Assembly: GCF_021012795.1 (NCBI RefSeq)
Contig: NZ_VFYU01000018.1
Location: 1 to 64,000 of the forward strand
From: Psychrobacter sp. I-STPA10
GTDB taxonomy: Bacteria; Pseudomonadota; Gammaproteobacteria; Pseudomonadales; Moraxellaceae
Reading direction: 5' to 3'
DNA: 64,000 nucleotides
Positions 1 to 8,468 of the stretch are shown here, one piece after another (the stretch's first letter is position 1; each line of letters opens with the position of its first letter). The notes under the pieces are model-generated. The model did not search any database. It was not told where the DNA came from and saw only the letters and a list, made by a program, of their open reading frames with translations. The position numbers and the translations under genes were made by a program.

Positions 1-6
1 ATAATA

Positions 7-138
7 ACCTCGCTCTCAACTTATTTTACTAAATTGATATATGACCCCTCCCATACCCTCCCCTTGAAGTAAGGGGAGGACTTAAAAACCAGTTCCTCCC
101 TCTTTTTTAAGGGAGGGGGTTGAAGTTGAGAGTGAGGT
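7..138. repeat. MITE-like palindromic repeat, family B copy 1 (short form)
   Basis: Ends form an inverted repeat: ACCTCGCTCTCAACTT at the left and, on the opposite strand, ACCTCACTCTCAACTT at the right. The inside holds a GC-rich hairpin (CCTCCCCTTGAAGTAAGGGGAGG split by a short loop). The same unit recurs at 37903-38170 and 44771-44971 with extra internal modules. The right flank reads AATAATA and the six bases visible on the left are ATAATA, which fits a 7-bp target duplication cut by the window edge. It has no coding capacity and is probably mobilised in trans. Confidence 0.8.
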
Positions 139-249
139 AATAATACTAAAAATATAAAACCTGTCTACTTTTTGCTATGATGATTTATCTTGTTTACCTA
201 TGTTAAAAACTATATCGAAAACTATATCAAACCAACCAAGCCAATCACT

Positions 250-870
250 ATGACTCAGCTTATTTTATTTAACAAACCTTATGGCGTATTAAGCCAGTTT
301 CGTAATGACGATAACAACGATTATGGCACCGTGGCAGATTATCTTTATAAAAGTCAATTTAATGACAAATCACTACGCATCGCTGGCAGGCTCGATGCTA
401 CCAGTGAAGGGCTGTTATTGTTGACTGATAATGGACGGGTGAACAAAGCCATTACCCACCCACCGACTGCTAATAATGGCAAAAAGCAAGGCAAAACTTA
501 TCTGGTACAAGTTGAAGGCATTGCCACCCCTGAGCAGCTCTCTCAGCTTATTAATGGCGTGATGCTCAAAGATGGCATGACTTTACCTGCCAACGTGCAA
601 GCCCTTAGCGAAGATAATCTACCCATGCCATTATGGCAACGCAATCCGCCAATACGTGAGCGCAAAACTGTACCAACTTCATGGCTGATGATGACCATTT
701 ATGAGGGCAGAAACCGCCAAGTTCGGCGTATGACTGCACATGTGGGCTTGCCTTGTCTGCGTCTTATTCGTTGGTCGGTGGCAGGGTTTGAATTGGGGGA
801 TTTGGGTGTGGGTGAGTTTGTACGAGTGCATCTTAATAAAGCACGACTTAAGCAATTGGGGGTAAATTAA
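250..870 (+). CDS. rluE: 23S rRNA pseudouridine synthase, RluE type
   Basis: This protein of 206 residues belongs to the RsuA/RluB/E/F family, which isomerises a specific uridine in ribosomal RNA to pseudouridine; RluE acts on 23S rRNA U2457 in E. coli. It starts with LILFNKPYGVLSQF, carries the catalytic-Asp motif GRLDATSEGLLLL (Asp near residue 49) and ends with the family-typical NPPIRERK and EGRNRQVRRMTAHVG blocks, which closely resemble E. coli RluE from memory. There is no N-terminal S4 domain, as expected for RluE. The frame is open upstream to a TTG at 190, but the ATG at 250 gives the family-like N-terminus. It appears to be a single gene. Function is well supported; the exact target is inferred from subfamily likeness. 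Confidence 0.92.
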   Translation: MTQLILFNKPYGVLSQFRNDDNNDYGTVADYLYKSQFNDKSLRIAGRLDATSEGLLLLTDNGRVNKAITHPPTANNGKKQGKTYLVQVEGIATPEQLSQLINGVMLKDGMTLPANVQALSEDNLPMPLWQRNPPIRERKTVPTSWLMMTIYEGRNRQVRRMTAHVGLPCLRLIRWSVAGFELGDLGVGEFVRVHLNKARLKQLGVN

Positions 871-1003
871 CAGTTAGTATGACTGCCAATTAGCTAATAA
901 AAAGATTTTTATAATCAGTGGGTTGGTCTATTATGGCTGTTATATATGGAGGATATCACACCACCATTGTGGATTGTGAAAACAGGTTGTAAGGTAGCTA
1001 GAG

Positions 1004-1771
1004 ATGAGTTTGATTAGCCAAAATCTTTTTTTATTGTTTATTTTTATCATAGCCGCCTTATTACATGGCATTAGTGGTATTGGATTTCCTTTAGTTACCA
1101 CTACCGCCGTTGCCAGTAGTCACCCATTATCTTATGCCATTATTTTGGTGCTATTTCCTGCCTTGATTATGAATGGCATGTCATGGTTAATTGGTGGTGA
1201 TAAAGGGGTATGGCAAAACTTAGTCTATTACGGCAAAAAATACTGGCTATTGGCATTAACCAGCCTTGTTGGTAGCCTTGTGGGGGCTAAGCTATTAATT
1301 TGGGTTAATTCTGCCTATTTACTATTACTACTGGCGGTTGCCATTGCTTTTTATGTGTTAACCAGTATCCGAGGTAAGTCTATTCGTTTACCAAATACGC
1401 AGCCAGTACTGATTGGTGTCGGTTTAATGGCAGGGATTATTGGTGGCGCAACCAATGCCATGTCACCGATTTTACTGATGTATTTATTATCAGCCAGTGA
1501 TGACAAACATACCATCACCAAAGTGGGCAATATGTGTTATTTTTTGGGTAAAGTGGCACAAATCATCATTTTACGTGAGCCAATCATGGCGTTATCTAGT
1601 AGTGATTGGGGGCTGATTATATTATTAACTGTGTTGTCTATTGTTGGGCTGTTGGTTGGGATTCGCTTGCGTCATCATCTGCCCCAAGCTCGTTTTCGGC
1701 AGTTAATTTTAGTCATTTTGGCAGTGTTGGGATTGCGAGTGGGCTGGCAAGGAATCATGGGGGTGATGTAG
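1004..1771 (+). CDS. TSUP (TauE/SafE) family membrane transporter
   Basis: The 255-residue protein is almost wholly hydrophobic, with about eight predicted membrane spans in two similar halves. Small-residue-rich segments (HGISGIGFPLVTT near residue 21 and GVGLMAGIIGGATNAMSP near 137) sit at matching places in each half, which is the TauE/SafE signature. Family members export or import sulfite, sulfoacetate or other small organic anions across the inner membrane; the substrate here cannot be read from sequence. The start ATG has AAGG upstream at a good distance. No sulfur-metabolism gene is adjacent, so the role stays open. Confidence 0.82.
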   Translation: MSLISQNLFLLFIFIIAALLHGISGIGFPLVTTTAVASSHPLSYAIILVLFPALIMNGMSWLIGGDKGVWQNLVYYGKKYWLLALTSLVGSLVGAKLLIWVNSAYLLLLLAVAIAFYVLTSIRGKSIRLPNTQPVLIGVGLMAGIIGGATNAMSPILLMYLLSASDDKHTITKVGNMCYFLGKVAQIIILREPIMALSSSDWGLIILLTVLSIVGLLVGIRLRHHLPQARFRQLILVILAVLGLRVGWQGIMGVM

Positions 1772-1853
1772 TCATCACTGATTTTTGGCTGTAGTGTTTA
1801 TTTTATGTACCTTTGACCTTGTAGCTTGATGAATAATGGAGTGAGATAAGCCA

Positions 1854-2300
1854 ATGTATATGATTGAGTTCAGTGGTCAGTCAGGAGGGAGTAAAGCTGG
1901 GAAAGCTACTAGACCTTACCACGTTTTGCTAAACCAAATATTCTATCAAAAGCAAGATAGTAGTGATTATTTTAAGACCTTACTGTTTTTATCGATAGTA
2001 TTACGAGTCAGTGGCAAACATAGAGACTTTGGTTCTGAAGGGGCGGAGTTTCTGCAAAAATCGGACAGTCGAAATGTTTATACCATTGACTTTGCCATAC
2101 CTGAAGAGCGTTGGCAAAACAAAACCGATGAGCAATTGCGTACATATATTGCTGAGGGCGTTAGAGTCTACTATCAGTTGCTAAAAGAAAAAGTTATGAC
2201 TCTTGATGAAGTAATTGATGAAGACAAACTAGACCATGATTTTGAATATGGTATGGAGCAGTTTATGACCTTACCTTTGCCCAAGCTAGAAGGTAGATAA
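1854..2300 (+). CDS. Hypothetical protein, first of a coupled pair (possible immunity protein)
   Basis: A soluble protein of 148 residues with no signal peptide or membrane span. The N-terminus (MIEFSGQSGGSKAGKA) is glycine/serine-rich and followed by an alpha/beta-looking middle and an acidic C-terminus. It ends one base before the next gene starts, so the two are almost certainly co-translated. I do not recognise the family with confidence. Small size, acidity and the pairing with an Imm44-like neighbour suggest an immunity protein of a polymorphic toxin system, but no toxin gene lies in the window. An alternative ATG lies two codons downstream. Confidence 0.6.
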   Translation: MYMIEFSGQSGGSKAGKATRPYHVLLNQIFYQKQDSSDYFKTLLFLSIVLRVSGKHRDFGSEGAEFLQKSDSRNVYTIDFAIPEERWQNKTDEQLRTYIAEGVRVYYQLLKEKVMTLDEVIDEDKLDHDFEYGMEQFMTLPLPKLEGR

Positions 2301-2301
2301 T

Positions 2302-2715
2302 ATGAAATTATGGATGAGTGCAGAGTACAGTGGAAACATAAGCGATGAACTTAGAATCTCACAAAACTTCGTAGAAGATGAAATCAACTCAATAATTGAT
2401 GGAAAAAACTATGATATTGATTTAAAAGGTTGGGATTGTATAGCTGTTTTAATGAAAGATAAAGAAGACCAAGAGCGGTATTGTGAAATCATCAAATATT
2501 CACCAAAGACTAAAGACATGGATTTTAGACTGCAAATTGATTATCCTGAGTTTGTTAATGGTGATGCCAAGCGACAGCAACAGCTCATTTATGGGATGCT
2601 GATGCGTAGTTTAGACTTATTAATAGAAAAAGGCTTAAACGAAGCAGGAATAGAAAACTTACGTCAAGACACTCAAAGCGTTGCCTTAAAAAATGGTTGG
2701 ATAACTATTCATTAA
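2302..2715 (+). CDS. Hypothetical protein, possible Imm44-like immunity protein
   Basis: A soluble acidic protein of 137 residues beginning MKLWMSAEYSGNISDELR. This opening and the overall alpha/beta pattern recall the Imm44 group of immunity proteins that protect cells from contact-dependent or polymorphic toxins; this is recall of family style, not a search result. The start overlaps the Shine-Dalgarno region in the end of the preceding gene, showing translational coupling. An IS30-family element begins about 90 bp downstream, so a cognate toxin gene could have been lost by rearrangement. Function remains inferred. Confidence 0.55.
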   Translation: MKLWMSAEYSGNISDELRISQNFVEDEINSIIDGKNYDIDLKGWDCIAVLMKDKEDQERYCEIIKYSPKTKDMDFRLQIDYPEFVNGDAKRQQQLIYGMLMRSLDLLIEKGLNEAGIENLRQDTQSVALKNGWITIH

Positions 2716-2802
2716 AAAGTGTAGTAGTAATGATTGTATTTGATGAATGATGTAACTCACTAAGTTAACTACTTAATATGGTGGTTATGTATTTGGCGGA
2801 TG

Positions 2803-3863
2803 CACATCAAAAGTGCAACTAAAAATTAAGCAGATAATAAATCTACAGTTTTATCAAAGAATAACTCATTAGGAGTTTTAAACCCACGAGATTTTCTTGG
2901 ACGATTATTGAGTCTATCTTGTATAAACTGTATCTGGTTATCAGATAACTTATTAAAATCAGTGTCCTTAGGGAAGTACTGTCTAATAAGCCCATTAGTG
3001 TTTTCATTAATACCACGTTGCCAAGAAGCATAAGGGTCAGCAAAGTAAGTATTTATGTCTAGAGCATTAGCAATATCTTCATGTTTAGCAAACTCTAAGC
3101 CGTTATCTAAAGTTAAGCTGTGTAACCTATCCTTGATGGGCTCAAAGCACTGTATTGTAGCTTTTGCCAGTTTATCAGCCTGTTTACCATCTAGCTTAAC
3201 AATTTTGGTGTAAAGTGTCTTTCTATCTACCAGTGTTAGTAAAGCACTTTGTCTGTTCTTACCAATGATGGTATCACCCTCAATGTCACCGATACGAGAT
3301 TTCTCATCAACTATGCTAGGTCTATCATGTATGCTGACCTTGTTAGGTATCTTGCCATGTTGGCTGTAATTGCTACCACGACGTTTGCGATAAGATTTAC
3401 TGGCAATTCGTAAGTGCTAGTATAACTCACCACCTGCTTTTTTATCCTCATATATAAAACGACAGATGGTTTCATGATGTAGCAAAATACTTTTGTGAAG
3501 CTTTAGATAACCACATATCTGTTTAAGCAGTGTTGTGATATCTACAATGACTTCATCTGTCAGTTTGATTGCTTTAGGCTTATCTTTATGCCGTTGTATC
3601 ACTTGACGTCCTGCTTGTTTATGCCTATACCCCCTCTTTCCTGTGTTACGTTTTATTTCTCGTGTGATGAGGCTTGGGTATCTGCCTAGTGATTCGGCTA
3701 TCTCTTTTTTCGATATACCCTTTTTAAGTTCTAGCTCAATATGGTATCTTTCTTTTTCGGATAGGTGTGTGTAAGTCATGACAATTTCCTTTGTGGTGAA
3801 AGAAAACGCTAGTCTTATCATGCCTATCCATCTCCTTTCAACTGAAATTGCACTTATTTTGTG
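2803..3863 (-). mobile_element. IS30-family insertion sequence, inactive copy
   Basis: A unit of about 1.06 kb bounded by imperfect inverted ends: CACATCAAAAGTGCAACTA at the left and, on the opposite strand, CACAAAATAAGTGCAATTT at the right, sharing the core AAGTGCAA. It contains one transposase reading frame on the minus strand with IS30-family motifs. The length and single-gene layout match IS30 elements of this family. Exact ends are judged by eye; I could not identify a clean target duplication. Confidence 0.8.
2826..3779 (-). pseudogene. IS30-family transposase interrupted by an in-frame amber codon
   Basis: Reading on the minus strand from ATG at 3779 gives MTYTHLSEKERYHIEL, an N-terminal helix-turn-helix (EIAESLGRYPSLITREIKRN) and, further on, the DDE core: GDIEGDTIIGKN, then LTLDNGLEFAKHE, then NENTNGLIRQYFP, ending at TAA 2826-2828. 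The frame is continuous except for one TAG at 3417-3419, between GGELY and HLRIASKSYRKRRG. Related proteins are expected to have a sense codon there, so one base change probably created the stop. The downstream part has no ATG, GTG or TTG start I could find. Without suppression the product is a 120-residue fragment lacking the catalytic domain. Confidence 0.85.
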
Positions 3864-3944
3864 AATCCAAGTTTTTTAACTTCCTCTATGAATACTTAAA
3901 AGCTACCTTGTATAAATTTACTAAAATAGCAGTTTTTAGTACAA

Positions 3945-4398
3945 TCAGGGCAATCGCACTATATGGTTACGCTTTAAAGCCAGAACATAATCAGCACCCG
4001 CTTTAGTTATTTGTTTGCAGCTATCTTTTTGGCAATACATGGCATCTGCGGTTACAATACTACCCTTTAGGTTAATTATCTCTAGCAATTTAGGTAAAGT
4101 CGTTATTTCATTATCTTTACTGTTCACTTGGCTTTGAGCAAGTACGAGCTTTGTTTAGCTTTTTTATAACATTGCCAATGGTATCGTGAGAGGGTATGCC
4201 ATTTGGCATGTCTAGTATTTTATCAAACCACGTCTGATTTTCTTTGGCAAAGTCTTCTACGCTTACCCAATCGTCATAGTCACAGATAAAGGCTGTCAGT
4301 ACTATAAAAATGATGTTCTCTAAGGGATGATATAGGTTCTTATTCTGCCGTCTTGGGTCGTTAAGTTTGATAAAGAAATCTCTTGGGTCGCTAAGCAT
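3945..4398 (-). pseudogene. ISAs1-family transposase remnant
   Basis: On the minus strand an N-terminal piece starts at ATG 4398 (MLSDPRDFFIKLNDPRRQNK, then HPLENIIFIVLTAFICDYDDW), the domain found in front of ISAs1 DDE transposases. After NVIKKLNKA the frame breaks near 4145, and a piece from the catalytic core follows in another frame: [41 protein letters not shown]. The remaining C-terminal half is missing and the reading frame runs straight into the terminal repeat. The protein cannot be functional. It marks the element as an ISAs1 derivative. Confidence 0.82.
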
Positions 4399-4471
4399 AA
4401 TATTTGTATCCTGTTTGTATCTTTTGCTTTATTTTATCCCTTTTCTAGCCTTTTGTAGTGCGATTGCCCTG
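3946..4471 (-). mobile_element. Internally deleted ISAs1-family element (non-autonomous)
   Basis: Perfect 15-bp inverted ends: CAGGGCAATCGCACT at 3946-3960 and AGTGCGATTGCCCTG at 4457-4471. Both ends are flanked by the identical 10-bp sequence TTAGTACAAT (3936-3945 and 4472-4481), a target-site duplication of the size typical for ISAs1 elements. Only about 0.5 kb lies between, against about 1.2 kb for a complete element, so it is an internally deleted derivative that must have moved using a transposase supplied in trans, or decayed after insertion. Confidence 0.85.
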
Positions 4472-4707
4472 TTAGTACAATTACCTTGATTGATTTTAAA
4501 ATATGTTTTATAGTAAGATCTGGTCTGTTGGACATTCATGATTCGAAGCCTTTATTTACAAGGGGTAGAATGGTATTTATTGTTTTTGTCAGAATTCCTT
4601 CTTAACCCTTATTATAGTAAAGCTTGGAGTATCCAATGTTCAACATGCCCTACATAGTAGGAATAGTAGTTTACATTTAACTAACATAACACTGGGATTA
4701 TATTATT

Positions 4708-4911
4708 ATGAATAAATTATTATCAACATTAATCATTGCTTCTAGCCTTATCACAACAAGTGCATTTGCAGCAACTTATGAATGCTCTGGTATTAAAGAT
4801 AACCACTTAGTTACTGATATTAAAGTGACAGCTGACACTAACAAATCTAGCGATGTTGAAGCCGAGTTAAAAAAGCAAGGATATAAGAATATAAGTTGTA
4901 AGCGCAAATAA
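4708..4911 (+). CDS. Small exported protein of unknown function
   Basis: A 67-residue protein with a clear signal peptide (MNKLLSTLIIASSLITTSAFA, cleavage after the AFA) leaving a mature peptide of about 46 residues. The mature part has two cysteines, one near each end (YECSG and ISCKRK), which could form a disulfide in the periplasm, and a lysine-rich tail. It stands alone, just after an insertion-sequence cluster. I do not recognise the family; a small periplasmic protein is the only safe statement. Confidence 0.6.
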   Translation: MNKLLSTLIIASSLITTSAFAATYECSGIKDNHLVTDIKVTADTNKSSDVEAELKKQGYKNISCKRK

Positions 4912-4977
4912 AAAAAATAAAATATGGTCGTGTTTCAAAAAGAAAGTATGCTAACATTGAACATGACCATAGTTAAT

Positions 4978-5057
4978 AGACCTCTTGCAAAAGTCGTTGC
5001 TAGTCCTTATAACTTCATTATCTGAGACTAATAAACTGGTACCTTTGCAAGAAGTCT
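4978..5057. repeat. Short inverted-repeat element or IS remnant
   Basis: AGACCTCTTGCAAAAGT at 4978-4994 faces ACCTTTGCAAGAAGTCT at 5041-5057; the two arms match at 15 of 17 positions in inverted orientation with about 46 bp between. This looks like the fused ends of a lost insertion sequence or a tiny MITE. Just before it, 4923-4934 and 4960-4971 form another 12-bp inverted pair (TATGGTCGTGTT / AACATGACCATA) that may terminate transcription of the small gene upstream. No other feature is visible in 4912-5219. Confidence 0.6.
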
Positions 5058-5219
5058 AATATAAAAGAATAGCATATTTATTTTAACAATGATTATTGAT
5101 CTTTTTAGAGAGGCTACAGATTCTCCTGAAAACTTTTTGAAGTCTTTGCATTATTGGGCAGTTTAGTTCTAATTGTAACTTCATGACCTCAAATATAACA
5201 TCCCTATCAAACTTACCCC

Positions 5220-7163
5220 TTACCCAAAAATCCCACTAAGCCACGTCTGCCAACCATCTTTTTGTAGGCTCAAGGTCACTTTATCTAAACTAGGATTGGC
5301 GGATTGTCCTGACTTAGTTTTGGCAGGCACATTTAAGGTTAAAAGTTCATCTCGGCGAAAGGCATAGCAAGTGATATTGCCATCTTCATTGCCCGTTTCC
5401 AAGTCAGCTTGTTGACGCTCGGCGACTCGTTGTAGTTGTTTTTTATTGGCTTTTAGCCCATCAATGGCAACGATGACATCATTTGCCGATAGCCCTGCTT
5501 GGCTTGCAACACTATCACGCAAGACTCGGGCAACTTTTAGCCCTGTTGCCGTTTCTTCAACCCGAATGCCCCACGGCAGTTGATTTGTTTCATCCTCTGT
5601 TTTGTCATGATTTAGACTCACGCCATTATTTTGCAATAGTCGCTGTAGGGGCAGTTCACTAACACCATTAATATAATGCTCAACAAAATACCGCCAGTCG
5701 GCAGGGTCAATAAATTGATGCATAACCTCAGCAAGATTGCTGTCAGTCATACCAATACGGCGGTTATCTTGCTGTTTGGCTTGGGTATAAAAGGCTTTGA
5801 CCACATCAAATAAGCGATATTTACCTTCGCTTAGCTCAAGCAAGGTCAAATCCAGACATAAGGCAACCAATGCGCCTTTGTTATAGTAGCTAATACCTGC
5901 ATTGCCTGTATTTTCATCATTGCGGTAGAGTTTTATCCACGCGTCAAAACTTGAGTCCGCCACACTTTGTTGGGTACGTCCATGCGTTTGTTGATAGCGG
6001 TTAATTTGTGCTGCCAGTAGTTTTAGGTAGCTTTTGGGGCTAATAACGCCTGAGGCCTGTAGCATAAAATCATCAATATATGAGGTAAACCCCTCAAATA
6101 CCCACAGCAAAGGCGTGTAAGCCTCAGCCCGTAAATCTACTGCCATCATCACATCAGGGCGGACGGTTTTTACCCACCATGCATGAAAATATTCATGACT
6201 ACATAAGCCCAAAAAGCGTTGGTAACTCTCGGACGGCTCGCTCGGCTCATTAGTTTTGGGGAGGTCATCTCGGGGGGTAATTAGGCTGGTGGAATTGATA
6301 TGTTCAAGCCCACCATAGTCGTTGCCACTGGCATAGGTCAAAAAGGTATAGTCGCTAAATGGTGCGTTACCGAGCCAGTTAAGATAGCTTTGGCAAATTT
6401 TGGTGACATCGGTTTGCAGTCGTCCTAAGTCGGCATGGTGTGTGCCTGAGATAAAAAAGCGGTGCGGTAAGGTGCTTTGTTGATTGTCATTGATGATAAA
6501 GTGAAACTCATCTTGTTTGGCAATTTCAAAGGGATAATCAATCAGATGCTCATAGCTGTCTGCTTGTAGATGATGATGCTGATGCTCACTGTTATTGTTA
6601 GAATCAGAGCTTTGCAGGTGGGTATAAGGTAAACCACAAGCAAATTTTATATCAGCCATATCCGCTTTATCTGCTTGGCTGTTATTAAATTGATAAAAGC
6701 TCTTGGGTACGCTTAAGGTGACGTTAATAGGTTGCTGTTCTTGCCCTTCGATGGCGAGTGCTAATGAGGTAAAGTTACCAAATAAGCGAAATTGGTCAAC
6801 ATAAGCGGTACGCACCGATAAATCATAGCTGTACACTTCATAATGCACGCTGACGCTATCGCCTGCTTGTACGTTGGTGAGTAGCCATTCATTTTTGCTG
6901 ATTTTGGGGGCAAGGTGGGTGGATAGTTCGGTTTTGTCAGAATCAGTATTAAAGTTATGATAATGCACCGCAGTGATATGACGAGAGAACTCTCGCATTA
7001 GATAGCTACCGGGAATCCATGAAGGTAGCCACAATACTGGGCTGTCAGTATCAGCAATAAAGGTTAGGGTGATATCAACCAAATGCTGAGTAAATCTCTC
7101 AAAGCTGATTTGATAATGGGGCGTTTTATTGTCTGTGCTGGTTTGTTTACTGTTGGTTGTCAT
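5220..7163 (-). CDS. M61-family metallopeptidase with PDZ domain
   Basis: The 647-residue protein is a glycyl-aminopeptidase-like M61 enzyme. The N-terminal part (residues 15-230) is beta-rich and contains LWLPSWIPGSYLMREFSRH, a family hallmark. The zinc site is visible: GGLEH near 284-288 and HEYFH at 323-327, with catalytic Glu 324. A PDZ domain occupies about residues 540-620 (GIRVEETATGLKVARVL, AGLSANDVIVAIDG). No signal peptide is seen, so a cytoplasmic location is likely. Length agrees with the family. Physiological substrate is unknown; M61 enzymes remove N-terminal residues, with a preference for Gly and Ala in the studied case. Confidence 0.9.
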   Translation of the reverse strand: MTTNSKQTSTDNKTPHYQISFERFTQHLVDITLTFIADTDSPVLWLPSWIPGSYLMREFSRHITAVHYHNFNTDSDKTELSTHLAPKISKNEWLLTNVQAGDSVSVHYEVYSYDLSVRTAYVDQFRLFGNFTSLALAIEGQEQQPINVTLSVPKSFYQFNNSQADKADMADIKFACGLPYTHLQSSDSNNNSEHQHHHLQADSYEHLIDYPFEIAKQDEFHFIINDNQQSTLPHRFFISGTHHADLGRLQTDVTKICQSYLNWLGNAPFSDYTFLTYASGNDYGGLEHINSTSLITPRDDLPKTNEPSEPSESYQRFLGLCSHEYFHAWWVKTVRPDVMMAVDLRAEAYTPLLWVFEGFTSYIDDFMLQASGVISPKSYLKLLAAQINRYQQTHGRTQQSVADSSFDAWIKLYRNDENTGNAGISYYNKGALVALCLDLTLLELSEGKYRLFDVVKAFYTQAKQQDNRRIGMTDSNLAEVMHQFIDPADWRYFVEHYINGVSELPLQRLLQNNGVSLNHDKTEDETNQLPWGIRVEETATGLKVARVLRDSVASQAGLSANDVIVAIDGLKANKKQLQRVAERQQADLETGNEDGNITCYAFRRDELLTLNVPAKTKSGQSANPSLDKVTLSLQKDGWQTWLSGIFG

Positions 7164-7208
7164 AAAATTTTTCCGTTAAATTTGATGTCTATTATGATTA
7201 TGCTTGGT

Positions 7209-7315
7209 TATAGTCAATTCAAGATAATACTGTTACGAGGAAAACGAGCGAAGGTGTACAGGTAGTACTGCAAGCGAGTTTGACTTTGTGCCAGTTTTGT
7301 ATTGAGCCGACTATA
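7209..7315. repeat. Dispersed palindromic repeat, family A copy 1
   Basis: A unit of about 107 bp bounded by TATAGTC and its complement GACTATA, with a core containing GTACAGGTAGTAC and a GCGAG motif. Related copies lie at 11618-11725, 15671-15700 (partial), 23374-23480 and 61120-61202. The sequence lies between the M61 peptidase and slyD, both of which are transcribed away from it. The rest of 7316-7688 is AT-rich and presumably holds the slyD promoter; no other structure is evident. Confidence 0.7.
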
Positions 7316-7688
7316 AGTTGGTTAAGAAAATAGGGTGTAGTTAGTAAGAGTGTCATAACAGCATCATAATTAGCAATTATCATATTTATTATAAAGCCAT
7401 ACTCAAGTCAGTTATCATACAAGTCATGATGAGTAACGACAACTTTGGTGGTTAAATTTGGTGGTTAAAATACTCAAAAATCAGTCAAAATCACAATTAT
7501 TTTCATTTTTTCTTACTTTTTTCTCATTTTTTTAGCATTTGACCTTGAAACTGAGCGTGAGTATCGCAATTTAGTCTATCAGGCATCAAATAACTATTAA
7601 ACATTCTTAATTGACCTTAATTGACATTTGATTACCAACCTTTTTTATTATTTTCTATCATTTTTTATTTCATATATGAGGACAAATT

Positions 7689-8171
7689 ATGTCAACGATT
7701 GCAAAAGATTCTGCGGTAAGTTTTAACTATACGCTTAAAGATGCCGAAGGCAATGTTATTGACCAATCACAAGGCGAGCCATTGGCTTATCTACATGGTC
7801 ATAGCAATATCATTCCTGGTCTAGAAGCTCAGCTTGAAGGCAAAAAAGTAGGTGATAAGCTTGTTGCGGTGGTTGAACCTGCCGATGCCTATGGTGAGTA
7901 TCATGAGCAAGCCGTACAAGAAATTCCACGTGATAACTTCCAAGGTGTTGATGATATCCAACCTGGTATGCAGTTTCAATCACAGGCTGAAGGTCAGATG
8001 ATGTTGGTGACGGTTAAAGACGTTAAAGATGATGTCATTGTTGTTGATGCCAATCACCCATTAGCAGGTAAGCAATTGACCTTTGATGTTGAAGTGGTTG
8101 ATGTACGTGATGCCACTGAAGAAGAGCTAACACATGGTCATGTACACGGTGAAGGTGGTGTTCAGCATTAA
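7689..8171 (+). CDS. slyD: FKBP-type peptidyl-prolyl isomerase SlyD
   Basis: A 160-residue cytoplasmic prolyl isomerase and chaperone. The FKBP fold is split by an insert-in-flap domain: AVSFNYTLKDAEGNVIDQS at the start, then LAYLHGHSNIIPGLEAQLEGKKVGDKL, then the flap insert (residues 70-120), then VVDANHPLAGKQLTFDVEVVDVR. The C-terminal tail is short and histidine-rich (THGHVHGEGGVQH), a reduced version of the metal-binding tail of E. coli SlyD. A strong Shine-Dalgarno (GAGGA) lies before the ATG, and a strong hairpin terminator follows directly. Confidence 0.93.
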   Translation: MSTIAKDSAVSFNYTLKDAEGNVIDQSQGEPLAYLHGHSNIIPGLEAQLEGKKVGDKLVAVVEPADAYGEYHEQAVQEIPRDNFQGVDDIQPGMQFQSQAEGQMMLVTVKDVKDDVIVVDANHPLAGKQLTFDVEVVDVRDATEEELTHGHVHGEGGVQH

Positions 8172-8215
8172 TATTTCTAGCTTTTTTAGCTAAAAACCCA
8201 TTTAATGTATTTTTG

Positions 8216-8243
8216 AAAAAAGTCAGCAATTGCTGACTTTTTT
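8216..8243 (+). terminator. Rho-independent terminator after slyD
   Basis: AGTCAGCAATTGCTGACT forms a perfect palindrome bordered by an A run upstream and a T run downstream, so it can end transcription from either strand. It lies 45 bases after the slyD stop codon. Confidence 0.85.
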
Positions 8244-8468
8244 TGTGCACTACTGTGCACTACTGTGTAGTATTGTGCCATATATTGCAGATAGCGTTTA
8301 AAAATATACTGGTGCACAGGGTTTGTATTTTAAATATGTATATTTTGTGAGACAATAAACCGTTGTTTTGTTGTGTTTGGCTTATTATTAGCAGACTACT
8401 TTGACAAAATTTGACATAAGTAAGATGTCATCACTGCCTAATTGACCTTTAATTAATTCTCTCTTTTT

